Part shown: one piece after another, positions 1 through 11,129 of the stretch | Position numbering within the stretch: position 1 is the stretch's first letter | Layout of the letters: the number at the start of each line of letters is the position of its first letter | Assembly: GCA_037957365.1 (NCBI GenBank) | Contig: JARHVA010000667.1 | Coordinates: forward strand, 498,501-562,500 | Reading direction: 5' to 3' | Length of the DNA stretch: 64,000 nucleotides | From: Torreya grandis | Taxonomy: Eukaryota; Streptophyta; Pinopsida; Cupressales; Taxaceae | Translations under genes and position numbers: made by a program | Notes under the pieces: model-generated | Databases searched by the model: none | Told to the model about the DNA's origin: nothing | What the model saw: only the letters and a program-made list of their open reading frames with translations

Positions 1-54
1 CACACCCTAAGCAAGCTTAACTAAATTAATCAAACTACATTAATTAATCTAACA
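1..54 (-). repeat. E1 LTR 5' terminus, copy 1 (window edge)
   Basis: The first 54 bases repeat at 1701-1754 with only a few substitutions. On the minus strand the segment starts with TGTTAG and runs out of the window, so this would be the beginning of the downstream LTR of E1. Confidence 0.55.
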
Positions 55-66
55 CCCTCCCTTAAG
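55..66 (-). other. E1 polypurine tract
   Basis: On the minus strand this reads TTAAGGGAGGG directly before the LTR start, the expected place and composition for the primer of plus-strand DNA synthesis. The X family has a similar AAGGGGGGG tract before TGTTGG. Confidence 0.5.
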
Positions 67-726
67 TAAGATTAGAAAATGAATAGAAAATATAAATGGG
101 TCCCAACTAAAACCCCTAAAAAGGTACCTATGTACAAAAATAGGATGCAGTGTAAAGTCAAATGTCCCTATGGACGCCAAACCATCTTGTCAGAGTACAT
201 GGATGTCAAGTCGTAGTAACCGCTAAGTCGAAGTAGGAATGATGTTGAATATGGGGATCATTGAACATGAACACTACACTCAAAAATATTGGGTAGAATG
301 ATGAACTCGAGGAAGCATTGCTTGAACACCCTTCAACAAGATGGTGAGAAGTGAACACAAAGACTGGTGGGGATGCCACACTGGTGTCATTGGTTGGGAA
401 ACCATATTGGTGTCACTATAAGAATCACCAAGAAGGCCATAGAGACAAGTAAAAACTATTCATATGGGTTCTAAAAAACAAAGTGCTTGAATAAGATACT
501 CATGTACAAAGTAGGAAACTGAAAAAAATGAGATACATTGCAAGGGTCTCTCAAAAAACTAGTAAAAATAGCTAAAGTCAAGAGAGCAAAAACATACATT
601 GAAAGGCATCCCAAGAAAGCAAATGGATCAATACTCGAACACAATGTTGAATAAGGTACACTAGATGGAATGAAGGCCATCAAATACAAATGCACTTGGT
701 GGACTTGAAAGTCACAATGGAACTCA

Positions 727-1045
727 AATCTGCATGAGTGGTTTGGATCCACTACTCAAACACAAAAAATAACTAACATTGTATTCACCAGAATAGCTCT
801 TATAAAAAGAGACTGTTAGAGGTGTCAAAAGTGTAAAATATTCACCAAATTGAATTTGATCTACTTTCAAAAAATGTGGTACACCAAGGGTTAGTAAAGA
901 GCACGACAACCAAAGAAATAAGATCTGCACCATACCCCCCATACTATTGACTGGGTGGAGTGATGCAAAAAAATATGTATGAGTGGGATGAATCCACTGC
1001 TCAAACACTAACAAGCTGACATTATATGCACCAGAATAGCTCTGC
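727..1045. repeat. Internal duplicated module inside E1
   Basis: About 75 bases around 727-800 recur at about 970-1045: a GCATGAGTGG/GTATGAGTGG start, then a TCCACT..TCAAACAC block and a CACCAGAATAGCTCT end. The spacing is about 240 bp and the copies are diverged, so this is an old duplication. No function can be assigned. Confidence 0.6.
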
Positions 1046-1700
1046 ATCAAGTTGAAGGAAACTGTTGAATTGTCAAAGAAAGAATGTCAAAGATATAGAT
1101 AAAATATCTCAAGAAGATGGCCTTAGTGGTGATGGGAAAGTCAAGCAACTAAAGGAGCAAAAAGGTGATTAGAATAGATCACACAAATGCATGAAGGTAG
1201 ACAAGGCTAAATCAATAAATCCCTCATAACACTTTATAGCTCAGTGTAATTAAAAAAAAATCCCATACATAAAAAACACCAGATGATGAAAAAAATACCA
1301 AAATGTTGTCAATATGTAGAAGATGCCATCAAGAGTCATAAGAGTTGATCCAAAAAATAAGGGAGATATGTGTGGATGAAGAAGCTGAATACTGGAGGAA
1401 CCACACTGGGAAAATCCTCACAAAGAATGCTAAATCTATAACCATAATAAATCCATCCCAAATAAACATGGATGGTGGATGACTATGCCTGCATGAGTGG
1501 GTGAAAATTCCACAATAGAAGAATGTGAGGCACCATCCAAAAATGTGTCAATAAATAGGAGTAAGAGGTGAGTGGAGGACAAGTAGGTGGCCCTCCCACT
1601 AGGTGAGTGATGAGACCATTGTCTCCCACTAAGCACTGAGTGGTGAGCCCATTGTCCCCCACTGAGGAGCCATTATGGCCATTAAGCACTTAGGCATGTG

Positions 1701-1754
1701 CACACCCTAAGTAAGCTTAATTAAAATAATTAAACTACATTAATTACTCTAATA
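1701..1754 (-). repeat. E1 LTR 5' terminus, copy 2
   Basis: Diverged copy of bases 1-54. On the minus strand it is followed (going left) by LTR-like sequence with a TATTTATT element near 1550. Its own terminus has CA changed to TA, consistent with deamination of a methylated cytosine. The far end of this LTR could not be placed. Confidence 0.5.
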
Positions 1755-2439
1755 TTTTCATCTTTTATCTTGGAAATTGTTGGAATGTGAATGGATTTTT
1801 TGAGGGCATGCCATTCATGTTGTCCAAAAATTTCAATATTTTGAAATTTTTCCACTTGTGCTTTGAGCATGTTGTTGTCTTCTCTTAGATTTTGCTTAAC
1901 ATATACCACCTCTTACATCTTAACATATTTTAAGAATGTGAGAAAATAAAAGGTAGTGGAAATAAAATATTTAAGGACAACCACACTATGATGTATAATT
2001 TAGAGGAACACTTCTTACTAATCTGGCATAACTTTCTTGTGTTGACATCAATTTTGACTAATAGTTTTGAACATATTTTAGATAAGTCAAAAACACACAA
2101 AAGATAGATAGTGTGCAGAAGTGTCCACATCTAAAATACCACATGAAGGAGCAAGGTTCACACAAGATGGATTGAGGAGGTCTCCTTCATGCATAATATC
2201 ACAATTCATTCAAATAAAGTTGATAAATACTTAGGAATCCAACTAAAAATATGGAAATGGGTATGAGATTACAATTGTAATGATACCGATGAGCCCTTAA
2301 AATGGCTCATTATATCCAAGCAATTACCTCTTTTTTCCCCTAATTTTTTCCTTTAAATGGATTTAGATGTGTATAATAGAACTCATTACTAATTCAAAGT
2401 ATAAAATGAGTATTTTACCTTTGTTATTATGTACAAGTT
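1755..2439. other. No feature recognised
   Basis: AT-rich sequence between E1 and E2. The longest frame (1930-2130, minus) has no recognisable motif. I see no repeat pair here. Confidence 0.5.
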
Positions 2440-2444
2440 ATTGT
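2440..2444. repeat. Target site duplication of E2, left
   Basis: ATTGT sits directly before the TG of the left LTR. The identical ATTGT follows the CA of the right LTR at 5059-5063. Confidence 0.88.
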
Positions 2445-3638
2445 TGTAGACATCTAATTCCTACCACCATTGTGTTGAAATTGTCAATCTTTCTCAAAAT
2501 TCTATGACAACACACAATTTGAGCCAAAATCATTAAAACGTGCTCAATGGTTTGAGATTGTCATATACAAGTGTTGATTTAGGCTAATGTATCCTTTAAT
2601 GAGACAATGCATTTTATGTGATTATTAGTTTTACCAAATTATTTTGAGTCAAAATGCCAAAATTACAATTTGACGCTTCGAACCACTGAATTATTCTAAT
2701 TTGGAGGCACATGACACATGTACATGTGTTATTTTGTATCGACAATGTTTTAAATAAGGTATTGGTTTGTACGTAATTGACACCTTCTAATTATACTCCA
2801 GTCAAATTACAACCAGTAACTTAATATTTCAACTAGTTTGATTAAATGGGCAACCAATTTCCAAAAAATTGCACAAATTTTAATTAACCTCACTTAAGCA
2901 AATTAAACCAAATCAAGGGCTTAAGTGGAAAATCCATTGAATATATTGAAGATCTATTAATTGGAAATTCATTTCTAGTATCTGCATCATCTGGTGACAC
3001 TATTAATGGGATGGCATCCATATGCCATAAATGAAACAAATATCTAGTTTAATCCCTCCCATGCCTTATTAATGCCCCTTTCTACCAAATATTAATGAGG
3101 ATATTTATGATTTGAGCCTCTAAAATTGAAATGATCAATGGCCATACATCTTGATCTCAAGATGGACAGTCATGGTTGATTCTGGTCATTTCCAAAAATC
3201 TATAAATATAAGGGTTCTCAATCATATTTTTAAGTTTCTTTGGTGTAAACTTATTATTAAAAATTCTCCTCACAAGCTCTTTTTTACTAGTATTATTATG
3301 CTTAATTTGCAATAGGATAACTTCACTATTGGCATACATTCGATCAATATCATGAGCCTAATTTCATTGATGCATTTAGATATTATGGAGGAGCAAGTCA
3401 CTCATCATTGCTAAAGACTTGGAGCACCAAATCAAAAGGGGAAAATCATGTTTTGAGCCACACTCAGAGATGGGATGATTTTGAGAAGGTTTGATGTTTT
3501 ATTCTTTCTTTCAATAATTCTTAATTTTTATTTGAAAAAACCCATGAAGGAGTTGGCTTAATTAGTTATGTTCTTTATGTTTATTTGAGTTTTCTTGACT
3601 AATGCATGATCTAACTCACTTTGGATTCCATCTCTACA
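2445..3638 (+). repeat. E2 left (5') LTR
   Basis: TGTAGA...TCTACA, 1194 bp. It aligns along its whole length with 3861-5058. The TATA box at 3201-3210 gives the likely U3/R position. Confidence 0.9.
3201..3210 (+). promoter_or_regulatory. LTR TATA box (E2 left LTR)
   Basis: TATAAATATA followed by AGGGTTCTC. The same string is kept at 4621-4630 in the right LTR although neighbouring bases differ. Confidence 0.6.
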
Positions 3639-3860
3639 TCTTGACACGCCACTAGCTCGTATGCATTTAATCTCATACATGGGTTAATTTCACCTTTTCT
3701 CTCTTATTTCAAGAGTCCTTCCCTCTCGTTCATCCTCACATATCTTCTTGAGGGGGCATCATGGGTCATTTCCTTCTGACTTCTTCTTGACAACTCTTTT
3801 ATTTGAAAAGATGTTGCTTTGACCAAATGTCTCTCTACACCTTATTAAACAAGGGAAAAA
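3639..3860 (+). other. E2 internal region (222 bp)
   Basis: It begins TCTTGACACGCCACTAGC, which may be a decayed primer binding site since it resembles the TTGGCACGACTAGTGGG stretch after an LTR of element Z, but this is weak. It ends in the purine tract AAGGGAAAAA (3851-3860). No reading frame of note. Confidence 0.7.
3851..3860 (+). other. E2 polypurine tract
   Basis: AAGGGAAAAA lies directly against the TGTAGA start of the right LTR. This is the canonical location and it fixes the orientation of E2. Confidence 0.75.
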
Positions 3861-5058
3861 TGTAGATATCCAATTCTTACCACCATTGTGTTAAAATTGT
3901 CAATCTTACTCAAAATTCTATGATAATGCACAATTTGGGCCAAAATCACTAAAACACGCTAAATGGTTTGAGCTTGTCATATACAAGTGCCAATTTTATA
4001 CTAATGTATCCTTGAATGTGGTAATGCATTTTATGTGATTATTATTTTTTTCCAAATCATTTCGAGTCAAAATGCCAAAAATGCAATTTGACGCTCTAAA
4101 CCATTTAATTCTTCTAATTCGAAGGCACACGACATGTACATGTGTTCTTTCATGTCGACAATATCCTAAATGGGATATTAGTCCGTAGGGAACTGACAAC
4201 TTCTTCTAATTATACTCTATTCAAATTACAACCTAATAACTTGACATTTTAACCAGTTTGATTAAATGGACAACCAATTTCCAAAGAATTGCATAAAATT
4301 TATTTAACCTTACTTGAGTGAATTAAACTAATTCAAGGGCTTAAGTGAAAAATCCATGGAAGATATTGAATATCTATTAATTAAAAATTAATTTCTAATT
4401 ACTACATCATCTGGTGACATCATCAGTGGGGTGGCATCCATAAGCCATAAATAAAATAAACATTTGATTTAAGCCCTCCCATGCCTCATTAATGCCCCTT
4501 TCTTCCAAATATTAATGAGGGTATTTATTATTTGAACCTCCAAAATTGAATTGATCCATGGCCACATATCTCAATTTCAAGATGGATGGTCATGGTTGAT
4601 TCTGGTCATTTCCAAAAATCTATAAATATAAGGGTTCTCTCTCATCTTTTCAAGCTTCTTTGGTTTAAACTTATTATCCAGAATTCTCCTCACAAGCTCT
4701 TTTTGTGTAATATTATTATGCTTAATTTGAAATAGGATAGCTTCACTATTGGCATACATTTGATCAATATCACGAGCCTAGTTTCATTAGTGCATTCAGA
4801 GATGACGGAGGAACAAATCACTCATCATTGCTAAAGACTTGGAGCACCAAATCAAAAGGAGAAAATCATATTTTGAGCTGCTCTTGGAGGTGAGATGCTC
4901 TTTCAAAGGTTTTTTGTTTTATTCCTTCTTTCAATAGATCTTAATTTTCATTTTTAAAACCCCATAAAGGATATGGCTTAGTTAGTTATGTTCTTTATGC
5001 TTATTTGAGTTTTCTTGACTAATGCATGATCTAACTCACTTTAGATTCCATCTCTACA
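3861..5058 (+). repeat. E2 right (3') LTR
   Basis: 1198 bp direct copy of 2445-3638 with the same TGTAGA/TCTACA ends. Confidence 0.9.
4621..4630 (+). promoter_or_regulatory. LTR TATA box (E2 right LTR)
   Basis: TATAAATATA at the position homologous to 3201-3210. Confidence 0.6.
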
Positions 5059-5063
5059 ATTGT
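5059..5063. repeat. Target site duplication of E2, right
   Basis: ATTGT, identical to 2440-2444. Confidence 0.88.
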
Positions 5064-6425
5064 TACTTATTTAAATCATTTTTTTCTAATATTCTCATGA
5101 GAAAGACACCAATTTTGTATGTACAAATCATAAGGATGTATTATAGTCAAAGGTAGTGTTTTTTAGCAGTATAAGACTCCTAAGGACTAGTCTAGACCAG
5201 CTCTGAAGATCATTAATTTGGTTTTAAAGATCACCAATCTAGTTCTAGAGGTGTGTGGACTAATTATAAATAATTCATTAAATCTTGGCAAATAAACCCT
5301 GAGGATTTTACATTGGTGAAAGACAATCATTGATAAGAAGCAATTTAATACATTTTTAGGAACAATTCTAAAAGCTATACATAGAATTTCCAAAAATAGT
5401 AGTGTCTATTAGCCATGGTATTTATATAAGTTTCATATGAGAAACTATAAATATTATGTTTTGATCTATTAATCAGAACAAATGTATGATGTTATAACCT
5501 ACAAAATAAGTTACAATTGACAACAAACATGGAATCATGTGTGAAACTGAGTCCTACTCTTTCCACCGGTTTTCTTGAAATGTGGAAAGGATGTTGTTAT
5601 ATTATTATTTTAGAATAAGACAAGATCTTGGTTAGAATATGATCTTATTAATTTGTTTCTCTATCTTGATATATTTGTTTTAAGACATGGTAATATATAA
5701 ACATGTCCTTTTGATGACATAAGTGGTAGATGAATAGAGTATTAAGGATTAAATAGTTTGAGTATCACTATTTTTAGTATTGTAAGTATTTTACAGAAGT
5801 GATAAGAAATTGATTTCATAAAGTTTTTAAAAACCTAATAGTTTTCTAATTCTATTCTGAGAGAGAACAATGACCCACTCTACCAAATAAGAAAGATCTA
5901 TTTTTCGTATTTATATGGTTATTTCATATTATTGTGTGTCTTAAAGTTTGTCATTCATTCTCTTATGTAAAGCATTGTGTTATGTGTCTAACCTGTATGA
6001 TTGTGTGTTAATGTGGGTGTTTTAACTAAGCTTACTTTTAGCATTTCCTTTCCAAAACATTTCCCTTCTAAAGTATTTACTTTTCAAGCAAATAGATTAG
6101 TTCTATGTTTTTATTTCATGCAATTTATATTTCTATAAATAAACAAAAAGTGTGGTTACATTAATACAATTTTAATTCTAGCAAGTGTTTCCCTTCCAAG
6201 TACTTTCAATTCATTAAGTGTGTTTTCTTTCACAATTTATAGATTAGATTTTTAATTCAAGCAAGTAAATTAGAACTTTAGAAATAAATGATCCATAACT
6301 CACCCTAAATAGACAGTTGTTAGTCATCATTTTACATATCCTATTATTTACTATTGTTGGACACCACCCAGATTGTCATGACATATTCATCTAAATGAAT
6401 AGGACACAATGACCTTTATCATTTT
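5064..6425 (+). other. Non-coding; possibly decayed 5' LTR/leader of G1
   Basis: No coding or repeat partner seen. It lies immediately upstream of a tRNA-Asp-type primer site (6426), so part of it should be the 5' LTR of G1. I could not match it to any sequence after the G1 integrase, so LTR limits are not given. The frame at 5187-5393 (minus) has no support. Confidence 0.35.
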
Positions 6426-6443
6426 TGGCACCATTGTCAAATG
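6426..6443 (+). other. Primer binding site of G1, tRNA-Asp type (decayed)
   Basis: TGGCACCATTGTC resembles TGGCGCCGTTGCC, the complement of the 3' end of plant tRNA-Asp used by several plant Ty3/gypsy lineages. The differences are C-to-T or G-to-A transitions at CpG-like places. It lies about 0.5 kb upstream of the G1 gag. Confidence 0.6.
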
Positions 6444-6899
6444 TTTTATATGTGTTAGTAGGGTATAAAATCTTAAACTAACAGTTGATTGAGAAATACT
6501 TCTCATAAATCAAATAAATTTATGAATAAACAAATATATTGAAAGGGAAGATGTGTTCCTCAGAACCCTCAGCAAATCACAAGTACTAATAAGTCACAAA
6601 AATAAAGTGTATTAGAATAATTTCGATAAAAATAACTTCAGACTATTGAGGAGGAACCATTGTTAGCCTCACCTTAATTTTGGGAACATTCTCTAGAGAT
6701 ATGTGCATCCTTCCAAAGAAACAACCTAGGCTAAAAAATATTATAAACCAGAGTGTTGAATCTCAATCAAGTATCCTTTCAACCAATTCTAGTGATTCAA
6801 CACCTCCTAGGAGAACCATTTAAAACATATATTGATAATAAATGAGAGAAAACATTAGAAACATGATAAATCTACAAAATAAGGCTAAAGAAGGTATAG

Positions 6900-7740
6900 C
6901 TCAACCAACAAGGAGAACCTTTACTTATCCTATTGTCCTAAATCTAGATGAAAATGCTCTAATGAAAAACATATCCCCATTTATATTTCATATGTTCAAG
7001 GGAATGCCAACATAAGATCTTGATAAAAAAAAATTAATTCAAGGTATTATGTCAAATCTATGTCTACAAATTTGATAATCAAAAGTTGAAATTATTTCCT
7101 TCAACACTTAAGGATTCAACTATGAGATGGTTTATGGGATTACAACTAGAATCTATTCATACATGAAATGAAATGAAAAATAAGTTCTTAGACAAATATT
7201 ATAATTATTATAGGTTATGAGATAAAAAATAATTATTATTTCATATAAAATAAAAAGAAGATGAAAACAAGGAAGACTCTCTAGGCAATGGTCTTTTGGC
7301 CTTAGAATGTGTAGATATGAATTAGATGAAGAACTAAGCAATATAGTTATCTTGAAAGGATTTGATGATGATGCACAGGAATATTTTAACCTAATGGGAA
7401 GAGGAGACATAAATAAACTAGGTCTCAATGACATTGCTAAACTATGTAGGGACTACTCAAAAAAAGGGCTAGTGTTAAGAAGCTGAAAACATGAAAATGA
7501 ATCAATGATGTAGGACAACTCATGGAGGAGTTTTCAAATCTTAAAAAAAATATTTTGAATTAATTAAACACCATATTAAATGTCTTTCAAGTAAAACCTA
7601 ATGCTATTAATGAATCATTAGCTATGTATTGTACAAAATGTAGGTTGAACATGCCCTTTGAGACTACCCTCTCGATAGGACAAATATGTGTGGTGTTTGT
7701 GATGCAAATACCCATGATGAAAAGAATTTTATCCTCCTTT
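6900..7740 (+). pseudogene. gag: G1 gag (broken)
   Basis: Capsid-forming gag of a gypsy element. The core around 7105-7200 reads LKDSTMRWFMGLQLESIHT, the usual plant gypsy gag pattern of a tryptophan helix followed by xxxF..KY. A downstream stretch (about 7320-7470) gives ILKGFDDDAQEYFNLMGRG in a second frame, and CTKCR near 7633 may be what is left of a zinc knuckle. Stops and frame changes prevent any product. Confidence 0.65.
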
Positions 7741-8439
7741 CTATCCTTCAAAATTAATTAAAATAAATTACACAACCAATAAAAGAGCTCAATTATATAC
7801 AAAGACAAAGGAATAATTTTGTTTATAATTAAAACACAAAACACTTTGTTCTTTAATCTCCTTCCAATCTATGGATGATGCCATGGGCTGGACCAACACC
7901 TCCAAAAACATGGGGATAACTAACTTGGTATCCATAATAATGGATATCACCATAGCTATGGGTATCACAACAAACCCAACAACTATAGATTCTACAAATA
8001 AATTAATAATGGGTGCCTCAATAAACATGTGTTGATGCCTACTTCTACTAGCTAACCCTAACAAATTGAATAAGTAAACCAAACTCAATTACCTATACAA
8101 CTAGTTACAAACCCTAAGAATAGATAAGAAGCCTTTGTTTATGGAAGAAAATAAGAAGTAACTATGGGAGTAAATGCCATAGATTATATTAATATTTAAC
8201 TATGTTCAGGAAAAATGTTGACTAGTCCTTCTCCACTCACGATCATAAAAATTCCTAATAAAAACAAAGTCCAAGCCTTCCCAATGAGCACATCAAGGAT
8301 ATCTAAGACATTCAAAAAAAATAAAAACCTTAAATAAATAAATATACTCCACCAATCCCATTTATAGAAAGACTTAAATAAATAATAAATAGAAGTGAAT
8401 CCGACTTAATCTAGGAAGTAATAAAACTAAACAGTGAGA

Positions 8440-9070
8440 TACCACTATTACAAGCCATCAAAGATATCCCTAATCTTAATATAATCATAAAAGGTTTGTG
8501 TCAAAACTCTAGAGAGAAGAATACAGTATCCCAAAACCATACAAGTAGATGAAAAGCTTGTTGACCTCTTCGCAAGGAAGTTACTTCCACCAAAATATGG
8601 AGACCTTAGAAGTCCAATCATCACCATGGCTATAATAAAAAAGGAAATACCCAGTGTTTTAATGGACTTAGGAGTTTCTATAAATTTCATGATATCAGAC
8701 ACATTGAAATCAATCTCCCTAACCGAGATACAACCAATTACTAAAATTCTATAGATGGCTGACCAATCCATTTCCAAACAAGAAGGGGTTATATAAAATG
8801 TCTTACTAATTGTAGTCTTAAGAATATCCTATAGATTTTATAATAATCTAACTAAAGATTAATAAATTGGGTTATTCATTGATCTTAGGAAGGTCAGGGC
8901 TGGCCACAGTTACAACACTTATAGATTACAGGTCTGGAGATATGACAATCTCTAATGGATTGAAAGCAAAGAATATCAACTTATATCCACTTGTAAAACC
9001 ATCTCTAAATTTTTTAGATTGCTTATATATAGATGATCTAGATCAAATGATAATATTATTTCTTATTTGA
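8440..9070 (+). pseudogene. G1 aspartic protease (broken)
   Basis: Retropepsin domain that would process the polyprotein. The active-site region reads VLMDLGVSINFM near 8655-8690, with D-L-G in place of the common D-S/T-G, as in Athila-type proteases. The second conserved block, LILGRSGLATVTTLID (about 8880-8930, in the open frame 8867-9070), is the usual C-terminal ILGRPFLAT motif. The two blocks are separated by stops. Confidence 0.75.
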
Positions 9071-9659
9071 TAATTTTGAAAATTAAAAAACACGTAAATA
9101 ATCTAGAGGAGGAGTTAATAGATTATATAGAAGAAGACAGTCTCACTCTGGGGATGCCTAGTCTAGCTCCATAGATGATCATATCGGAGCTAGAAATTAT
9201 CAAAACATATATACAAGATTATCAAAGTATCTTTGAATATATTCATGATGAAATCCATGATCACACACTCTCCAATAGAGTATTGTTAGTTGGGCACATA
9301 ATAGTCAGGAATCATTTCTTTCATTTTTTCATTGCCCATTAGCAGGTGTGATTTCAAATAGAGAGTCCTTCAAATATGTAACCACCTTTCACATGTTTCA
9401 ACCTCATATTTTTACATTGAACTCTCTCATGAGTGAATTTATACGAGCTAATTCAATTTATCTAGGGACAAAACAAATTGAAACAAGCCAAGCAAAATGT
9501 TAAACATATATAATTAGTTAACCGATGAACATGAGACCAAGGTATTTGATATAATGAAGAGTCATATTCAATCTTTTTCTTAGGAATATAGTAACATGAA
9601 AGGCATCCTTTTAAGTGTATACACCTATAAATCTATACTGAAAATATTAAACCAGTTAG

Positions 9660-10430
9660 ACAACCTCAAATAAGGATAAATCTAGCACTAAGAGACATGA
9701 TCAAAACTGAAATAAATTTTTTTATTGCAAGTAGGATTCATATATCCAATCTCAGAGAGTCAATGAGTATCACCACCAGTAATAATACCTAAAAAACATA
9801 TGAAATGGAGAATATGAATATATTACATTGAACTTAATAAATTAACTATGAAATAATATTTTCTCTTGTCCTTCATAGACCCAGTCTTAAACCATATAAC
9901 TAGAAAGAAATAATTTCCTTCTTGGATGGATTTAGTGGATATAATCAAATAATATTAGTTTTTGAAGACTAAGATAAAATCACTTTCACATGTCTTTGAG
10001 GGACATTTTCATACTTATTTTTACCCTTTGACTTATGCAATGCACCAACCACCTTTCAAAGAGTAGTTATCATTATATTTGTTGATCTTACTAATGAATA
10101 TGTTGAAGTATACATGGATTATTTTATAGTGCATGGGAACTCTTTCAATGAGTCTTAACTAATCTATATAAAGTGTAAACTAGGTGTGAACAACATCAGT
10201 TATCTCTAAGTCATGAAAAGTGTTTGATGGTGGTAGATCAAAGAATTGTCTTATGTCATCATATCTCATCCCAAGGAATACATGTTGACCCTAAAAGTAT
10301 TGAAGTCATTTCATAATTGTTTGCACTCAAAATTTTGATAGATATCAAATGCAAGATATTATAGATGTTTTATTTAAGATTTCATTAATATTGATGCAAC
10401 TATGTTTTCCGTGCTCACCAAGGATAGTGA
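9660..10430 (+). pseudogene. G1 reverse transcriptase (broken)
   Basis: RT palm motifs can be followed: a YPISES-like entry at about 9740, FLDGFSGYNQI (about 9920-9955), GTFSYLFLPFDLCNAPTTF (about 10000-10050) and YMDYFIVHG at 10111-10137. The second catalytic aspartate of the YMDD box is a tyrosine (YMDY), and there are internal stops, so it is dead. Confidence 0.8.
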
Positions 10431-10434
10431 ATTT

Positions 10435-10905
10435 GTATGGATTGACAAATGTCAACAAGATTTTGAGACAATAAAATAAAAGTTAATCATTGCTCCAGTA
10501 TTGAGAGGTCTCAATTGGGAGATGCCATTTCACATACATACAGATGCCTCTAACAATGCTAAGGGGGCAGTTCTTGGGCAAGAAGATGGAGAAGATAAGA
10601 TGTATGTTATATATTACATTAGTAAAAATTGAACTCCTATTGAAAGAAATTATACAACTAATAAAAAAGTGTTCATTGTTGTCATTTATGCTATGAATAA
10701 ATTTTTTCACTACATCACTAGATACAAAATATTCATTTATACAGATCATTTAGATATAATATATCTAATGAAAAAATTAGTGGTAGGAGATAGGATTGTT
10801 AGATTACTACTATTTTAGGAGTTTGATATAACAATCATGGATTAACTAGGAAATGTTTATGTAGTTGTTGACATCTTGTCAAGATTGAATATTTTAGGTG
10901 AGATG
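10435..10905 (+). pseudogene. G1 classical RNase H (broken)
   Basis: Directly after RT. HTDASNNAKGAVLGQ (about 10536-10580) carries the first catalytic aspartate and IYTDHLDIIYL (about 10735-10770) the TDH motif. Unlike G2 and G3, the usual catalytic residues are still in place, but the frame has stops. Confidence 0.75.
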
Positions 10906-11129
10906 ATCCGGTAGAGGATAATTTTCTAGATGAATAATTATTCATAGTTTCAACTCACTCACCATGGTTTGTTGATATGGCTAATTATCTAGCCACATGG
11001 AAGTTTCCTTTTGATTTTACTCATAAATAAAGAAAATATTTGTTCATAAATAATATTAACTATAAATGGTTTAATGGTATATTATTTAAATATGGACCTA
11101 ATTTAGAACTTCTTAGGTGTGCATGATAA

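Larger units (their letters stand above)
1..1754 (-). mobile_element. E1: remnant of a non-autonomous copia-like LTR element (minus strand)
   Basis: Two related 54-base segments (1-54 and 1701-1754) bound this stretch. Read on the minus strand each begins like an LTR (TGTTAGATTAATTAATG in the left copy), and the left copy is preceded by a purine tract and a tail (about 55-130) containing a GGGTACC-like and a TGGGACCC-like motif. The same tail layout occurs in the X family later in the window, so E1 is a distant relative of X. No gag, RT or integrase can be read; the longest minus-strand frames (471-752 and 724-1050) show no known motif. The left LTR runs out of the window and the right one is cut short, so the element is partial. 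The call rests on termini and relatedness to X, not on coding content. Confidence 0.55.
2445..5058 (+). mobile_element. E2: complete short LTR element without coding region
   Basis: Two direct repeats of 1194 and 1198 bp (2445-3638, 3861-5058) begin TGTAGA and end TCTACA, so each LTR has a 6-base terminal inverted repeat. The pair is flanked by an exact 5 bp duplication and encloses 222 bp. A purine tract abuts the right LTR, which sets the orientation as plus. Over the first 120 bases the LTRs differ at about 14 positions by eye, mostly C/T and A/G changes. With so short an interior the element cannot encode gag or pol, so it is non-autonomous: a TRIM-like design with unusually long LTRs, or an internally deleted derivative. 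The empty site can be read as the flanks joined once across ATTGT. Confidence 0.9.

Noticed and set aside
3157..4759. Two similar 60-codon minus-strand frames (3157-3339 and 4577-4759)
   Set aside because: They lie at the same place in the two E2 LTRs, antisense to the TATA box; their similarity is explained by LTR duplication.
5187..6425. Attempt to pair this region with 12400-14900 as G1 LTRs
   Set aside because: No shared stretch could be seen by eye; a proper alignment would be needed.
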